DNA of 13,968 bases from JAVBPB01 sp031549965 (GTDB lineage: Bacteria > Bacillota > Clostridia > Lachnospirales > Lachnospiraceae), in contig JAVBPB010000144.1 in the NCBI GenBank assembly GCA_031549965.1, positions 1 through 13,968 on the forward strand, given 5' to 3'. Positions 1 to 6,286 of the stretch are shown one piece after another. The translations under genes were made by a program, and so were the position numbers. Position 1 is the first letter of the stretch. Each line of letters begins with the position of its first letter. The notes under the pieces were generated by a model. That model saw only the letters and a list, made by a program, of their open reading frames with translations, had not been told where the DNA came from and ran no database searches.

Positions 1-97
1 TATACTCATATTCATCTAAAAAATTAATTTACTGTATTGAAGGACTTTTTCAGTGGCCTCCTAAATAGATGGGTCTTTTTATATTATCAATTATATT

Positions 98-244
98 CTA
101 TAGATTTATCATTTTCAAGATACTGGTAATTACGGGCTTACTTTGTGCCAATGTTGCTTGTGATATACCTTTTTTTGTTCTTTGGTATTTCACATTATCT
201 GCTAGTATTTTTAATGTTTTTGAATTGCCAGCTTCTTTAGTCAT
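98..244 (-). pseudogene. Remnant of an XRE-family helix-turn-helix regulator
   Basis: A minus-strand reading frame starts at ATG 244-242 behind a strong ribosome site (AAGGAGAAGG, about 5 nt upstream) and ends at TAG 100-98 after 48 residues. Its middle reads LADNVKYQRTKKGISQATLA, the typical first two helices of an XRE/Cro-C1 DNA-binding domain. The frame then goes wrong (SKPVITSILKMINL, stop). A different frame of the same strand just downstream encodes YLENDKSIEYN, which matches the usual 'ISxLENGKS' segment that closes this fold. The gene therefore seems to have suffered a short deletion or frameshift inside the HTH, and nothing of the domain's end or C-terminal part follows. The intact ribosome site suggests recent decay. 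The truncated peptide could still be translated but should not bind DNA. It is downstream of the sigma factor gene but separated from it by a terminator-like hairpin. Confidence 0.6.
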
Positions 245-307
245 ATTCCTTCTCCTTTTTCCCTTTAATACTAAAACGTTTGAAAAAGGAAATAATTACA
301 AAAAAGT

Positions 308-406
308 ATAAAAAAGTAAAAAACTGTTGTAAAAGGCTTTATATTCATTTAGTTAGATTTATATGGTCTACTATATGATATATAATACTGTCCTTTTACA
401 ACAGTT
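308..406 (-). terminator. Long-loop terminator-like hairpin downstream of the sigma factor gene
   Basis: A perfect 15-bp inverted repeat (AACTGTTGTAAAAGG at 322-336, its complement at 392-406) encloses a 55-nt AT-rich loop. It starts 13 nt after the sigma gene's stop. On the minus strand the second arm runs straight into T-rich sequence (TTTTTTACTTTTTT), as expected of an intrinsic terminator. The loop is much longer than usual, so the alternative is a small mobile repeat of 85 bp. No obvious target duplication flanks it, so I prefer the terminator reading. Confidence 0.5.
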
Positions 407-419
407 CTATTAATATTTT

Positions 420-986
420 CTATCTATGAAGAATTTCTTCAATTTCCATTCCAAATAAATTTCTTAATTCTTCCCTTGCTCTAAATATATGTACTCTTAA
501 TAAGTTCTTATTAATGTTTAGTAATCTACAAGCTTCATCTTGAGGAATATCAAGTATTGCTGTATATATAATGGCATCCCTATATGAATTTTTTAGGGAT
601 AATATAGCTTCTGCAACTCTAACATCTGCTTCTTTTGCAATTCTATAATATTCTGGATTAAGTTTAGATTGTTTGTTATTTAATTCATCTTTAAAATAAC
701 TTTCAAGTGCATGATCATGATTCTTGCCGTAACCTAAAACTTCTCTGCTACGCTTTCTTTGATAATCAATTGCTATTCTCTTAGTAACAACTATTAACCA
801 TGCTTTTATTTCTTCATCGGTTCTTCCTTCTGGCCAATTTAGATAAAGTTTCAAGTATGCATCCTGTGCTATCTCTTGAGCGAAATGATAATCTTGAATA
901 GTATTAGAAGCTATTTTCAATACAATATTATTATACATTTTAAATATTCTTGAAAATTCATTATCTCTACATTCTTTATCCGTCAT
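420..986 (-). CDS. ECF-like sigma-70 family RNA polymerase sigma factor
   Basis: The 188-residue protein has the two-domain layout of extracytoplasmic-function type sigma factors. Residues about 11-80 form region 2, with the core-binding helix AQEIAQDAYLKLY (36-48) and the -10-binding helix WLIVVTKRIAIDYQRKRS (63-80). A charged linker follows, then region 4 at about 123-178 with an HTH (IPQDEACRLLNINKNLLRVH) for -35 recognition. I chose ATG 986-984 because GAGGG lies 8 nt upstream. An in-frame GTG at 1004-1002 would add six residues but has a poorer ribosome site. The gene follows the Ig-like surface protein by about 100 bp and has its own promoter-like sequence there. No anti-sigma factor gene is next to it; the only neighbour downstream is a broken XRE gene. 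It presumably directs RNA polymerase to a small regulon, perhaps including the adjacent envelope genes. That target is inference. Confidence 0.87.
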   Translation of the reverse strand: MTDKECRDNEFSRIFKMYNNIVLKIASNTIQDYHFAQEIAQDAYLKLYLNWPEGRTDEEIKAWLIVVTKRIAIDYQRKRSREVLGYGKNHDHALESYFKDELNNKQSKLNPEYYRIAKEADVRVAEAILSLKNSYRDAIIYTAILDIPQDEACRLLNINKNLLRVHIFRAREELRNLFGMEIEEILHR

Positions 987-1037
987 ATGTTTTACCCTCG
1001 CCACCCATATTCTTTCGTACGTTAAGTTGTTAACTAA

Positions 1038-1066
1038 ATTTTACACTATTTTAAACAAATAAGCAA
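1038..1066 (-). promoter_or_regulatory. Promoter of the sigma factor gene
   Basis: On the minus strand TTGCTT (1066-1061) and TAAAAT (1043-1038) are separated by exactly 17 bp, about 50 nt upstream of the sigma factor start. The -10 is a 5/6 match and the -35 is weak (3/6). An imperfect palindrome GTTAAGTTGTTAAC (1021-1034) lies just downstream of the -10, where a regulator could bind. No convincing terminator ends the upstream gene, so read-through is also possible. Confidence 0.5.
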
Positions 1067-1089
1067 GAGTATAATAGTTAATTTTAAAA

Positions 1090-3552
1090 TTATTTAATAA
1101 CATTAATACTTAACGTAAACTTTCCTGAAGGTATATCTTTATTGAGATCATCTTTAATATTGACTACAACATATGATTTTCCTATTGCAATTGCATGGGC
1201 TGTATTTCCGCTAACCATTACTGCACTGGTATTTGAACTCATAATAAGCTCATATACATTAATATCAATATATTGACCATATTGATCTAGTGCTGTAAAT
1301 ATTGGGCTGATTCCGCCTACAAAATTTATTGTATCACCAGTTTTTACATTAATCTCTGTTCTAATTTGATTAATCTTAGTTATTACTGGTTTAGAATTAA
1401 CTACTGTAATTGGAATAGTTTCTATAGCCGCACTACCAACATAAACTGTAACAGTTTCTATACCAACATTTTCTGCTGTAATAGCACCTGAATGATCATT
1501 ATAGCTCATAACAGTTACAGGTGATGTGGATACTGTATTGGAATCTACTAAACTAACATTGGAAGCATATCCCATATAATTTCCATTACTATCTAATTTG
1601 TATACTTCTACAGACGTTGTTTTTTCACCTATAGTTTTACCTACCGGCAATCCATCAATTGAAGTATTAATATCTAATGTCTTGTTACTTATTACTACCT
1701 GATATTTTGCAAATTTACCAGCTGAGACTAATGAAAGGGTTGCATTAGTACTTCTTCCGTTGGAAGCAATATTTATTGTAGCATTTCCAATGGTTGCTCC
1801 TTCTTTTTCTGTTATTGAAAGAGTTGCCTTGCCATCTGCTATTTTAATTATTGAATTAGATGATATATCACCATATCCATCTGAAACATTAAATTTGGAT
1901 TGATCATTTATAGAAAATACAACAGTTGCCTGACCTGTATATGTTGAACCATATTGATCAATTAGTTCTATTCCTAAATCAGAGATTACTCCAGAATCCT
2001 TTACAACTTTTACAATAGATTTTGCAACTTTAATGCTGCTTAGGTATGGATCATCTTTAATTACTATCTGGACAGTTTTTTGAATAATTTTATTATTAAT
2101 GGTTGCCTTAATTACTACTGAAGCTGTTCCTTTTGAAATTGCATATGCTTTACCTGAATTATTTTCAACACCTAATATTGTTGGATTAAGTGAAGTAAAT
2201 TCAAACTTTGAGTTGTCACTGGCAGCACCGTTAACAAATGTTGCAATTGTAACACCATTATTGTCTTTAACTGAACATGAGAAATAACTTTCTACCTGAC
2301 TCTTAAACAATGATAGTGTATTAGTTCCCCACCCTCCTAATGAAATGTCTGAAATTGTTTCTGGAGTGGTCGTTGTTGTTACAACATTTATAAGTTTATT
2401 TTTAATTTCAATATTAGTTTGTTTAATCTTTATTGATATTACAACATCAGTTCCTGTTGCTAATGTATCTAAGCCTGTTGTGACAATGCTTTCATCAGAT
2501 GATCCTATTTCTAGATCTGTAATTGTATAGTTTTGTGTAATATCATTACCTAATGAATCTTTTATTATGTACTTAATCTGCTCGCCTACTTTTACAGTAT
2601 CTGATATTATTTCTATTGACGCTGGAGATTGCTTTGTGTATGTAATACTCTTTGTAATTGTATCAGCTGTTAATGAGTTTTTTGCTGATTTTACATCTTT
2701 AATAGTCACATTATAAGAAGAACTATCTAATGAATTGTATAGTTTTATAGTAACTTTCGAGTCTGATACAGTTACTTTCTCAATAGTTTGAAGTGAGTTA
2801 TATTCAGAAACTATTGAAAAGTTTGAAGCAGTTGTATCAGTTGTGCTTATTTCCTGATTAAATCCAATTACTATTGTCTTTGAATCTGTTGTAGTTATAG
2901 ATGTAATTTCAGGTTTTTCTTGTACCTCTGCTTTAACTGTAATTGTGATAGTTGGGCTTTGTGATGTAATTACTGCATTATCATAATTAGCTTTGCTACT
3001 AGCAGTAACTGCTTTAATTGTAAACTCACCTTGGTTCTTTGGAGTTACTACACCATTCTTATCTATGGTTGCATTAGCTGTGTTTTTACTTAAAATCCAA
3101 TATGTTCCATCTGTTGCTGTTTTTGGAGTTAACTTACGATTAAAATCGAATGTTTCTCCTAACATCATAGTTTTGTTTTCTGGGTAATTATTAATTGTTA
3201 TTGCTGTTGCGTTCTGTTTAACAGTAACTGTAGCTGTAAGTTCTTTTTTGTATTCTTTTGCTGTAATCAAACATGTAACTTTTGCTGTACCTGGAGCTAC
3301 TGCTGTAACAAGACCAGTTGATTTATCTACTGATGCTACTTTACTGTTACTTATACTCCATGCATACTTTGAGCCTGCTATTTTGTTCACTACTCCAAAG
3401 TCATAGGACTTACCAATAAAAAGGGTTTTTGATGTAGCATTTAGTTTAGGTGATACTACTGTTGCTGCTTTTGATGATACTGGACTTAGTTGGGCAATTA
3501 CTAATGCTAATGCAATAACAATGGCCATTTTTTGTAACAACTTTTTTTTCAT
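1090..3552 (-). CDS. Secreted Ig-like (Big_2) repeat protein, S-layer-like paralogue
   Basis: This 820-residue protein starts with a Sec signal peptide (KKK, then a hydrophobic core at 8-23; probable cleavage near SSKA at 26-29). Residues about 35-113 form a bacterial Ig-like Big_2 domain (YAWSISNSKVASVDKSTGLV, then TAVAPGTAKVTC). A second related domain follows at about 115-208. The rest is a chain of beta-rich segments with few cysteines, high Thr/Ser/Val/Ile and no later membrane span. No SLH, CWB2 or LPXTG anchor is visible. It is a full-length paralogue of the protein at 8236-10659: over one ungapped 63-residue block near the N terminus, 36 positions are identical by my count. It is probably a surface or S-layer-associated protein. 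The ribosome site is excellent (AGGAGGAG, 3566-3559, 6 nt from ATG). It follows rfbB by 89 bp and precedes the sigma gene. The exact role (structural lattice, adhesin or minor surface protein) cannot be read from the sequence. Confidence 0.8.
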   Translation of the reverse strand: MKKKLLQKMAIVIALALVIAQLSPVSSKAATVVSPKLNATSKTLFIGKSYDFGVVNKIAGSKYAWSISNSKVASVDKSTGLVTAVAPGTAKVTCLITAKEYKKELTATVTVKQNATAITINNYPENKTMMLGETFDFNRKLTPKTATDGTYWILSKNTANATIDKNGVVTPKNQGEFTIKAVTASSKANYDNAVITSQSPTITITVKAEVQEKPEITSITTTDSKTIVIGFNQEISTTDTTASNFSIVSEYNSLQTIEKVTVSDSKVTIKLYNSLDSSSYNVTIKDVKSAKNSLTADTITKSITYTKQSPASIEIISDTVKVGEQIKYIIKDSLGNDITQNYTITDLEIGSSDESIVTTGLDTLATGTDVVISIKIKQTNIEIKNKLINVVTTTTTPETISDISLGGWGTNTLSLFKSQVESYFSCSVKDNNGVTIATFVNGAASDNSKFEFTSLNPTILGVENNSGKAYAISKGTASVVIKATINNKIIQKTVQIVIKDDPYLSSIKVAKSIVKVVKDSGVISDLGIELIDQYGSTYTGQATVVFSINDQSKFNVSDGYGDISSNSIIKIADGKATLSITEKEGATIGNATINIASNGRSTNATLSLVSAGKFAKYQVVISNKTLDINTSIDGLPVGKTIGEKTTSVEVYKLDSNGNYMGYASNVSLVDSNTVSTSPVTVMSYNDHSGAITAENVGIETVTVYVGSAAIETIPITVVNSKPVITKINQIRTEINVKTGDTINFVGGISPIFTALDQYGQYIDINVYELIMSSNTSAVMVSGNTAHAIAIGKSYVVVNIKDDLNKDIPSGKFTLSINVIK

Positions 3553-3569
3553 AAATTTCTCCTCCTATA

Positions 3570-3618
3570 CAAACAAATGATTAGTACATATTTCCATTAT
3601 CCCATTTATTTGTGTCAA
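3570..3618 (-). promoter_or_regulatory. Leader hairpin and possible promoter of the 820-aa surface protein gene
   Basis: On the minus strand CAAATAAATG (3612-3603) can pair with CATTTGTTTG (3579-3570). That gives ten pairs with one U-G wobble, which works only in minus-strand RNA, around a 23-nt loop. The second arm ends a few bases before the Shine-Dalgarno site, so the hairpin could affect mRNA stability or translation. A TTGACA hexamer lies at 3618-3613, but the nearest good -10 (GATAAT, 3601-3596) is only 11 bp away and nothing convincing lies at 17 bp. The promoter, if present, is not standard sigma-A. Confidence 0.35.
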
Positions 3619-3641
3619 AACTATGGTAGTCGTATTAAGTT

Positions 3642-4664
3642 TTATAACCTGTCACCATACATTTTTTCAAAATATTTAGAGTATTCTCCTGAAACTATGT
3701 TTTTCCACCAGACCTCATTTTCCAAATACCAGTCTATGGTTTTCTTAATACCTGTTTCAAAGTTATATTGAGGTTTCCATCCTAATTCTGTTGTTATTTT
3801 AGTTGGATCAATTGCATACCTTAAATCATGTCCTAATCTGTCTGTTACATAGTTTATAAGGCTTTCTGGTTTATTTAATATATTCAATATGGTTTTTACC
3901 ACCTCTAAATTGGTTTTTTCATTATGTCCTCCTATGTTATAAACTTCTCCAATCTTTCCATTGTGAATAATTAAATCTATTGCTAAACAATGATCTTCCA
4001 CATAAAGCCAATCTCTTACGTTTTCGCCTTTTCCATATACCGGAAGTTGCTCGTTAGCTAAAGCTCTACTAATCATTAACGGAATTAATTTTTCAGGAAA
4101 ATGATATGGTCCATAATTATTTGAGCATCTTGAGATTGTAACAGGGAGACCATACGTTCTGTGACTTGCAAGAACAAATAAATCTGCACTTGCTTTACTT
4201 GAAGAATATGGACTTGATGTGTGTATTGGGGTGTCTTCAGTAAAAAATAAGTCAGGGCGGTCTAAAGGCAGATCTCCATAAACTTCGTCTGTTGATACTT
4301 GATGATACCTTTTTACTCCAAATTTTTTAGAAGCATCTAGTAATACTTGAGTGCCTAATACATTTGTAAGGATAAAAATTTCAGGATCAAGTATTGAACG
4401 ATCCACATGGGATTCTGCTGCAAAATTTACAACTATATCAAATTTTTCATTTTCAAATAAGTTCATTATGAAGGTGCGATCAGAAATATTGCCTTTTACA
4501 AATTTATAGTTTGGATTGTTTTCTATAGTTTTTAGAGTTTCCAAATTTCCTGCATAGGTTAAAAGATCAAGATTTACAATTTTATAATCTTTATGTTTTT
4601 TCAACATGTAATGTATAAAATTTCCTCCTATAAAACCTGCTCCACCTGTTACTAATATTTTCAT
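3642..4664 (-). CDS. rfbB: dTDP-glucose 4,6-dehydratase
   Basis: This cytoplasmic NAD-dependent enzyme converts dTDP-glucose to dTDP-4-keto-6-deoxyglucose, the second step of dTDP-rhamnose and related deoxysugar synthesis. The 340-residue length is normal for the family. The extended short-chain dehydrogenase features are all present: the nucleotide-binding GGAGFIG at 7-13, HVDRS at 86-90, the dehydratase signature STDEVYG at 124-130 with the T-D-E catalytic set (125-127), YxxxK at 153-157 (YSSSK), and SRCSNNYGPYHFPEKLIP at 178-195. The start is supported by GGAGG about 5 nt upstream. It is the last of three sugar-nucleotide genes (rfbC, rfbA, rfbB) and lies 71 bp after rfbA. The next gene is a surface protein, not the expected rfbD reductase. 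Confidence 0.97.
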   Translation of the reverse strand: MKILVTGGAGFIGGNFIHYMLKKHKDYKIVNLDLLTYAGNLETLKTIENNPNYKFVKGNISDRTFIMNLFENEKFDIVVNFAAESHVDRSILDPEIFILTNVLGTQVLLDASKKFGVKRYHQVSTDEVYGDLPLDRPDLFFTEDTPIHTSSPYSSSKASADLFVLASHRTYGLPVTISRCSNNYGPYHFPEKLIPLMISRALANEQLPVYGKGENVRDWLYVEDHCLAIDLIIHNGKIGEVYNIGGHNEKTNLEVVKTILNILNKPESLINYVTDRLGHDLRYAIDPTKITTELGWKPQYNFETGIKKTIDWYLENEVWWKNIVSGEYSKYFEKMYGDRL

Positions 4665-4693
4665 AGGTTCCTCCGTGATTTTAAGTTTTTATA

Positions 4694-4709
4694 TCTGCTG
4701 ACAAGCAGA
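4694..4709 (-). other. Small hairpin between rfbA and rfbB
   Basis: TCTGCT and AGCAGA form a perfect 6-bp stem around a 4-nt loop in the 71-bp gap between rfbA and rfbB. No T-tract follows on the coding strand, so it is unlikely to be a full terminator. It may be an mRNA processing or stability site within the operon. Confidence 0.35.
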
Positions 4710-4735
4710 CCATTATTATTTTTATTCTTATATAA

Positions 4736-5620
4736 TTAAACCCTGTCAATATATTTATTGTCTATTACATCTTTTAGATATCTTCCATATTGATTTTTTT
4801 TGTAAATTTCGTAAGTTGTCATTAGCTCTTCTTTTGATATCCATCCATTATTGTAAGCAATTTCTTCAAGACATGCTATCTTTCTGTTTTGATGTGTTTC
4901 TATGGTTTTTACAAAGTTTGTAGCATCAACTAGTGATTCATGGGTTCCTGTGTCAAGCCAAGTAAATCCTTGTCCTAATAAAATTACATCCAATGTTTTT
5001 TCTTCTAAATATATTTTATTTAGATCGGTTATTTCCAATTCTCCACGCTTTGATGGTTTTAGATTTTTTGCATATTCAACTACTTTATTATCATAAAAAT
5101 ATAGACCGGTAACGGCATAGTTTGATTTCGGTTTTTCCGGTTTTTCTTCTAAGGATATGGCTTTTCCGTTATTGTCAAATTCTACCACTCCAAATCTTTC
5201 AGGATCGTCAACATAATAACCAAATACTGTTGCTCCACTTTCTTTATTTGCAGCTTTAAGTAAGCGTTTTTCTAATCCGTGACCATGAAAAATATTGTCT
5301 CCTAAAATCATTGCTACTGAGTCTGTTCCAATAAATCCTGAACCTATTATAAACGCTTGTGCTAACCCATCAGGATTTGGTTGAATCGCATATGTTAATT
5401 TTATCCCAAATTGTTTTCCATCTGATAATAAGTCCATAAATCTTGGGGTATCTTCTGGTGTAGATATAATTAAAATTTCTTTTATTCCAGCTTGCATTAA
5501 TATTGATAGTGGGTAGTATATCATGGGTTTGTCATATACCGGCAGCAATTGTTTTGATGTTACCTTGGTTAATGGGTAAAGCCTTGTACCGCTTCCCCCT
5601 GCTAAGATTATTCCTTTCAT
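4736..5620 (-). CDS. rfbA: Glucose-1-phosphate thymidylyltransferase
   Basis: This enzyme makes dTDP-glucose from dTTP and glucose-1-phosphate, the entry step to dTDP-deoxysugars. The 294-residue protein carries the nucleotidyltransferase signature GGSGTRLYPLT (8-18), the RmlA-specific KQLLPVYDKPMIYYPLS (23-39), GLAQAF (85-90), the metal-binding LGDN (106-109, Asp108) and a second Asp in WLDTGTHESL (221-230). These identify the short RmlA type and not the GalU/UGP type. Its ATG has AAAGGAG about 7 nt upstream. It starts 14 nt after the rfbC stop, so the two are almost certainly cotranscribed and perhaps translationally coupled. In many bacteria the product dTDP-rhamnose feeds back on this enzyme. 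Confidence 0.97.
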   Translation of the reverse strand: MKGIILAGGSGTRLYPLTKVTSKQLLPVYDKPMIYYPLSILMQAGIKEILIISTPEDTPRFMDLLSDGKQFGIKLTYAIQPNPDGLAQAFIIGSGFIGTDSVAMILGDNIFHGHGLEKRLLKAANKESGATVFGYYVDDPERFGVVEFDNNGKAISLEEKPEKPKSNYAVTGLYFYDNKVVEYAKNLKPSKRGELEITDLNKIYLEEKTLDVILLGQGFTWLDTGTHESLVDATNFVKTIETHQNRKIACLEEIAYNNGWISKEELMTTYEIYKKNQYGRYLKDVIDNKYIDRV

Positions 5621-5634
5621 ACTCTTCTCCTTTG

Positions 5635-6189
5635 TTATTCATAATAGAAATTTGCATCACTTTCATCCAAAAATGGAGCTTTCTTATCCTTGTCTGATAA
5701 GATTGGAGTAATGTCTCCCCATTTGATACCTATTGATGGATCGTTGTATGCTATTGATCTATCGTACTCAGGGGAATATAGATTGTCCACCTTGTATTGT
5801 ATTTCTGTATTATCTGTCAGTGTTAAGAAGCCATGTGCAAATCCTTTTGGTATATATATTTGCTTTTTATTATCTTCAGTTAACTCAACCGCTATCCATT
5901 GTTTATAAGTTTTGCTATTTTTTCTAATGTCTACCGCAACATCAAGGAGAGCACCTTTAGTACATCTTAATAGTTTTGTTTGAGCCATGGGGTCATTTTG
6001 AAAATGAAGACCTCTTAATGTACCTTTTTGAGCTGACATGGAATGGTTATCTTGTACAAAGGTTGTAAGTATTCCAATGTCGTTAAATTTCTTTTGATTG
6101 TAGGTTTCCATAAACCATCCCCTATTATCACCAAAACAATCCATCTCTATTATTTTTACTTCTTTAAGCTTTGTTTCAATTATTTTCAT
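5635..6189 (-). CDS. rfbC: dTDP-4-dehydrorhamnose 3,5-epimerase
   Basis: RmlC inverts C3 and C5 of dTDP-4-keto-6-deoxyglucose to give dTDP-4-keto-rhamnose. At 184 residues it has normal length. Family landmarks are DNRGWFMETYN (21-31), FVQDNHSMSAQKGTLRGLHF (44-63) with the catalytic-base histidine at His62, DVAVDIRKNSKTY (83-95), IPKGFAHGFLTL (113-124) and IQYKVDNLYSPEYDRSI (130-146) with the tyrosine at position 132. The true epimerase histidine and tyrosine are both present, so it is unlikely to be a 3-epimerase-only variant, though sequence alone cannot exclude that. It is the first of the three dTDP-sugar genes. The ribosome site is weak: only GGT lies close upstream of ATG, unlike the strong sites of its neighbours. 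That may set a lower translation rate or reflect the hairpin upstream. Confidence 0.96.
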   Translation of the reverse strand: MKIIETKLKEVKIIEMDCFGDNRGWFMETYNQKKFNDIGILTTFVQDNHSMSAQKGTLRGLHFQNDPMAQTKLLRCTKGALLDVAVDIRKNSKTYKQWIAVELTEDNKKQIYIPKGFAHGFLTLTDNTEIQYKVDNLYSPEYDRSIAYNDPSIGIKWGDITPILSDKDKKAPFLDESDANFYYE

Positions 6190-6233
6190 TATTCATACCG
6201 TACTCATGGATCATTTTAGATGCACATTTGAGC

Positions 6234-6268
6234 TGCAAACATAAAAAAATAAAGTTCTTATGTTTGCA
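6234..6268 (-). other. Eleven-bp perfect hairpin between the ligase gene and rfbC
   Basis: TGCAAACATAA (6234-6244) and TTATGTTTGCA (6258-6268) form a perfect 11-bp stem around a 13-nt loop, in the 97-bp gap before rfbC. On the plus strand it is followed by five T's. On the minus strand, the gene direction, no T-tract follows. It could slow polymerase, stabilise the downstream mRNA, or terminate an antisense transcript. No clear promoter lies between it and rfbC. Confidence 0.45.
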
Positions 6269-6286
6269 TTTTTCCTTTCTTTGATA

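Noticed and set aside
69..311. An 80-residue hydrophobic plus-strand open frame at the left edge
   Set aside because: It has no ribosome site, and it lies opposite the minus-strand XRE remnant, which has a strong ribosome site and a recognisable domain. The hydrophobicity comes from the T-rich complement.
1021..1089. An intrinsic terminator after the 820-aa gene (palindrome AATTTTAAAATT near 1080-1091)
   Set aside because: The repeat is pure A/T, overlaps the stop codon and has no separate T-tract. It would not make a stable stem.
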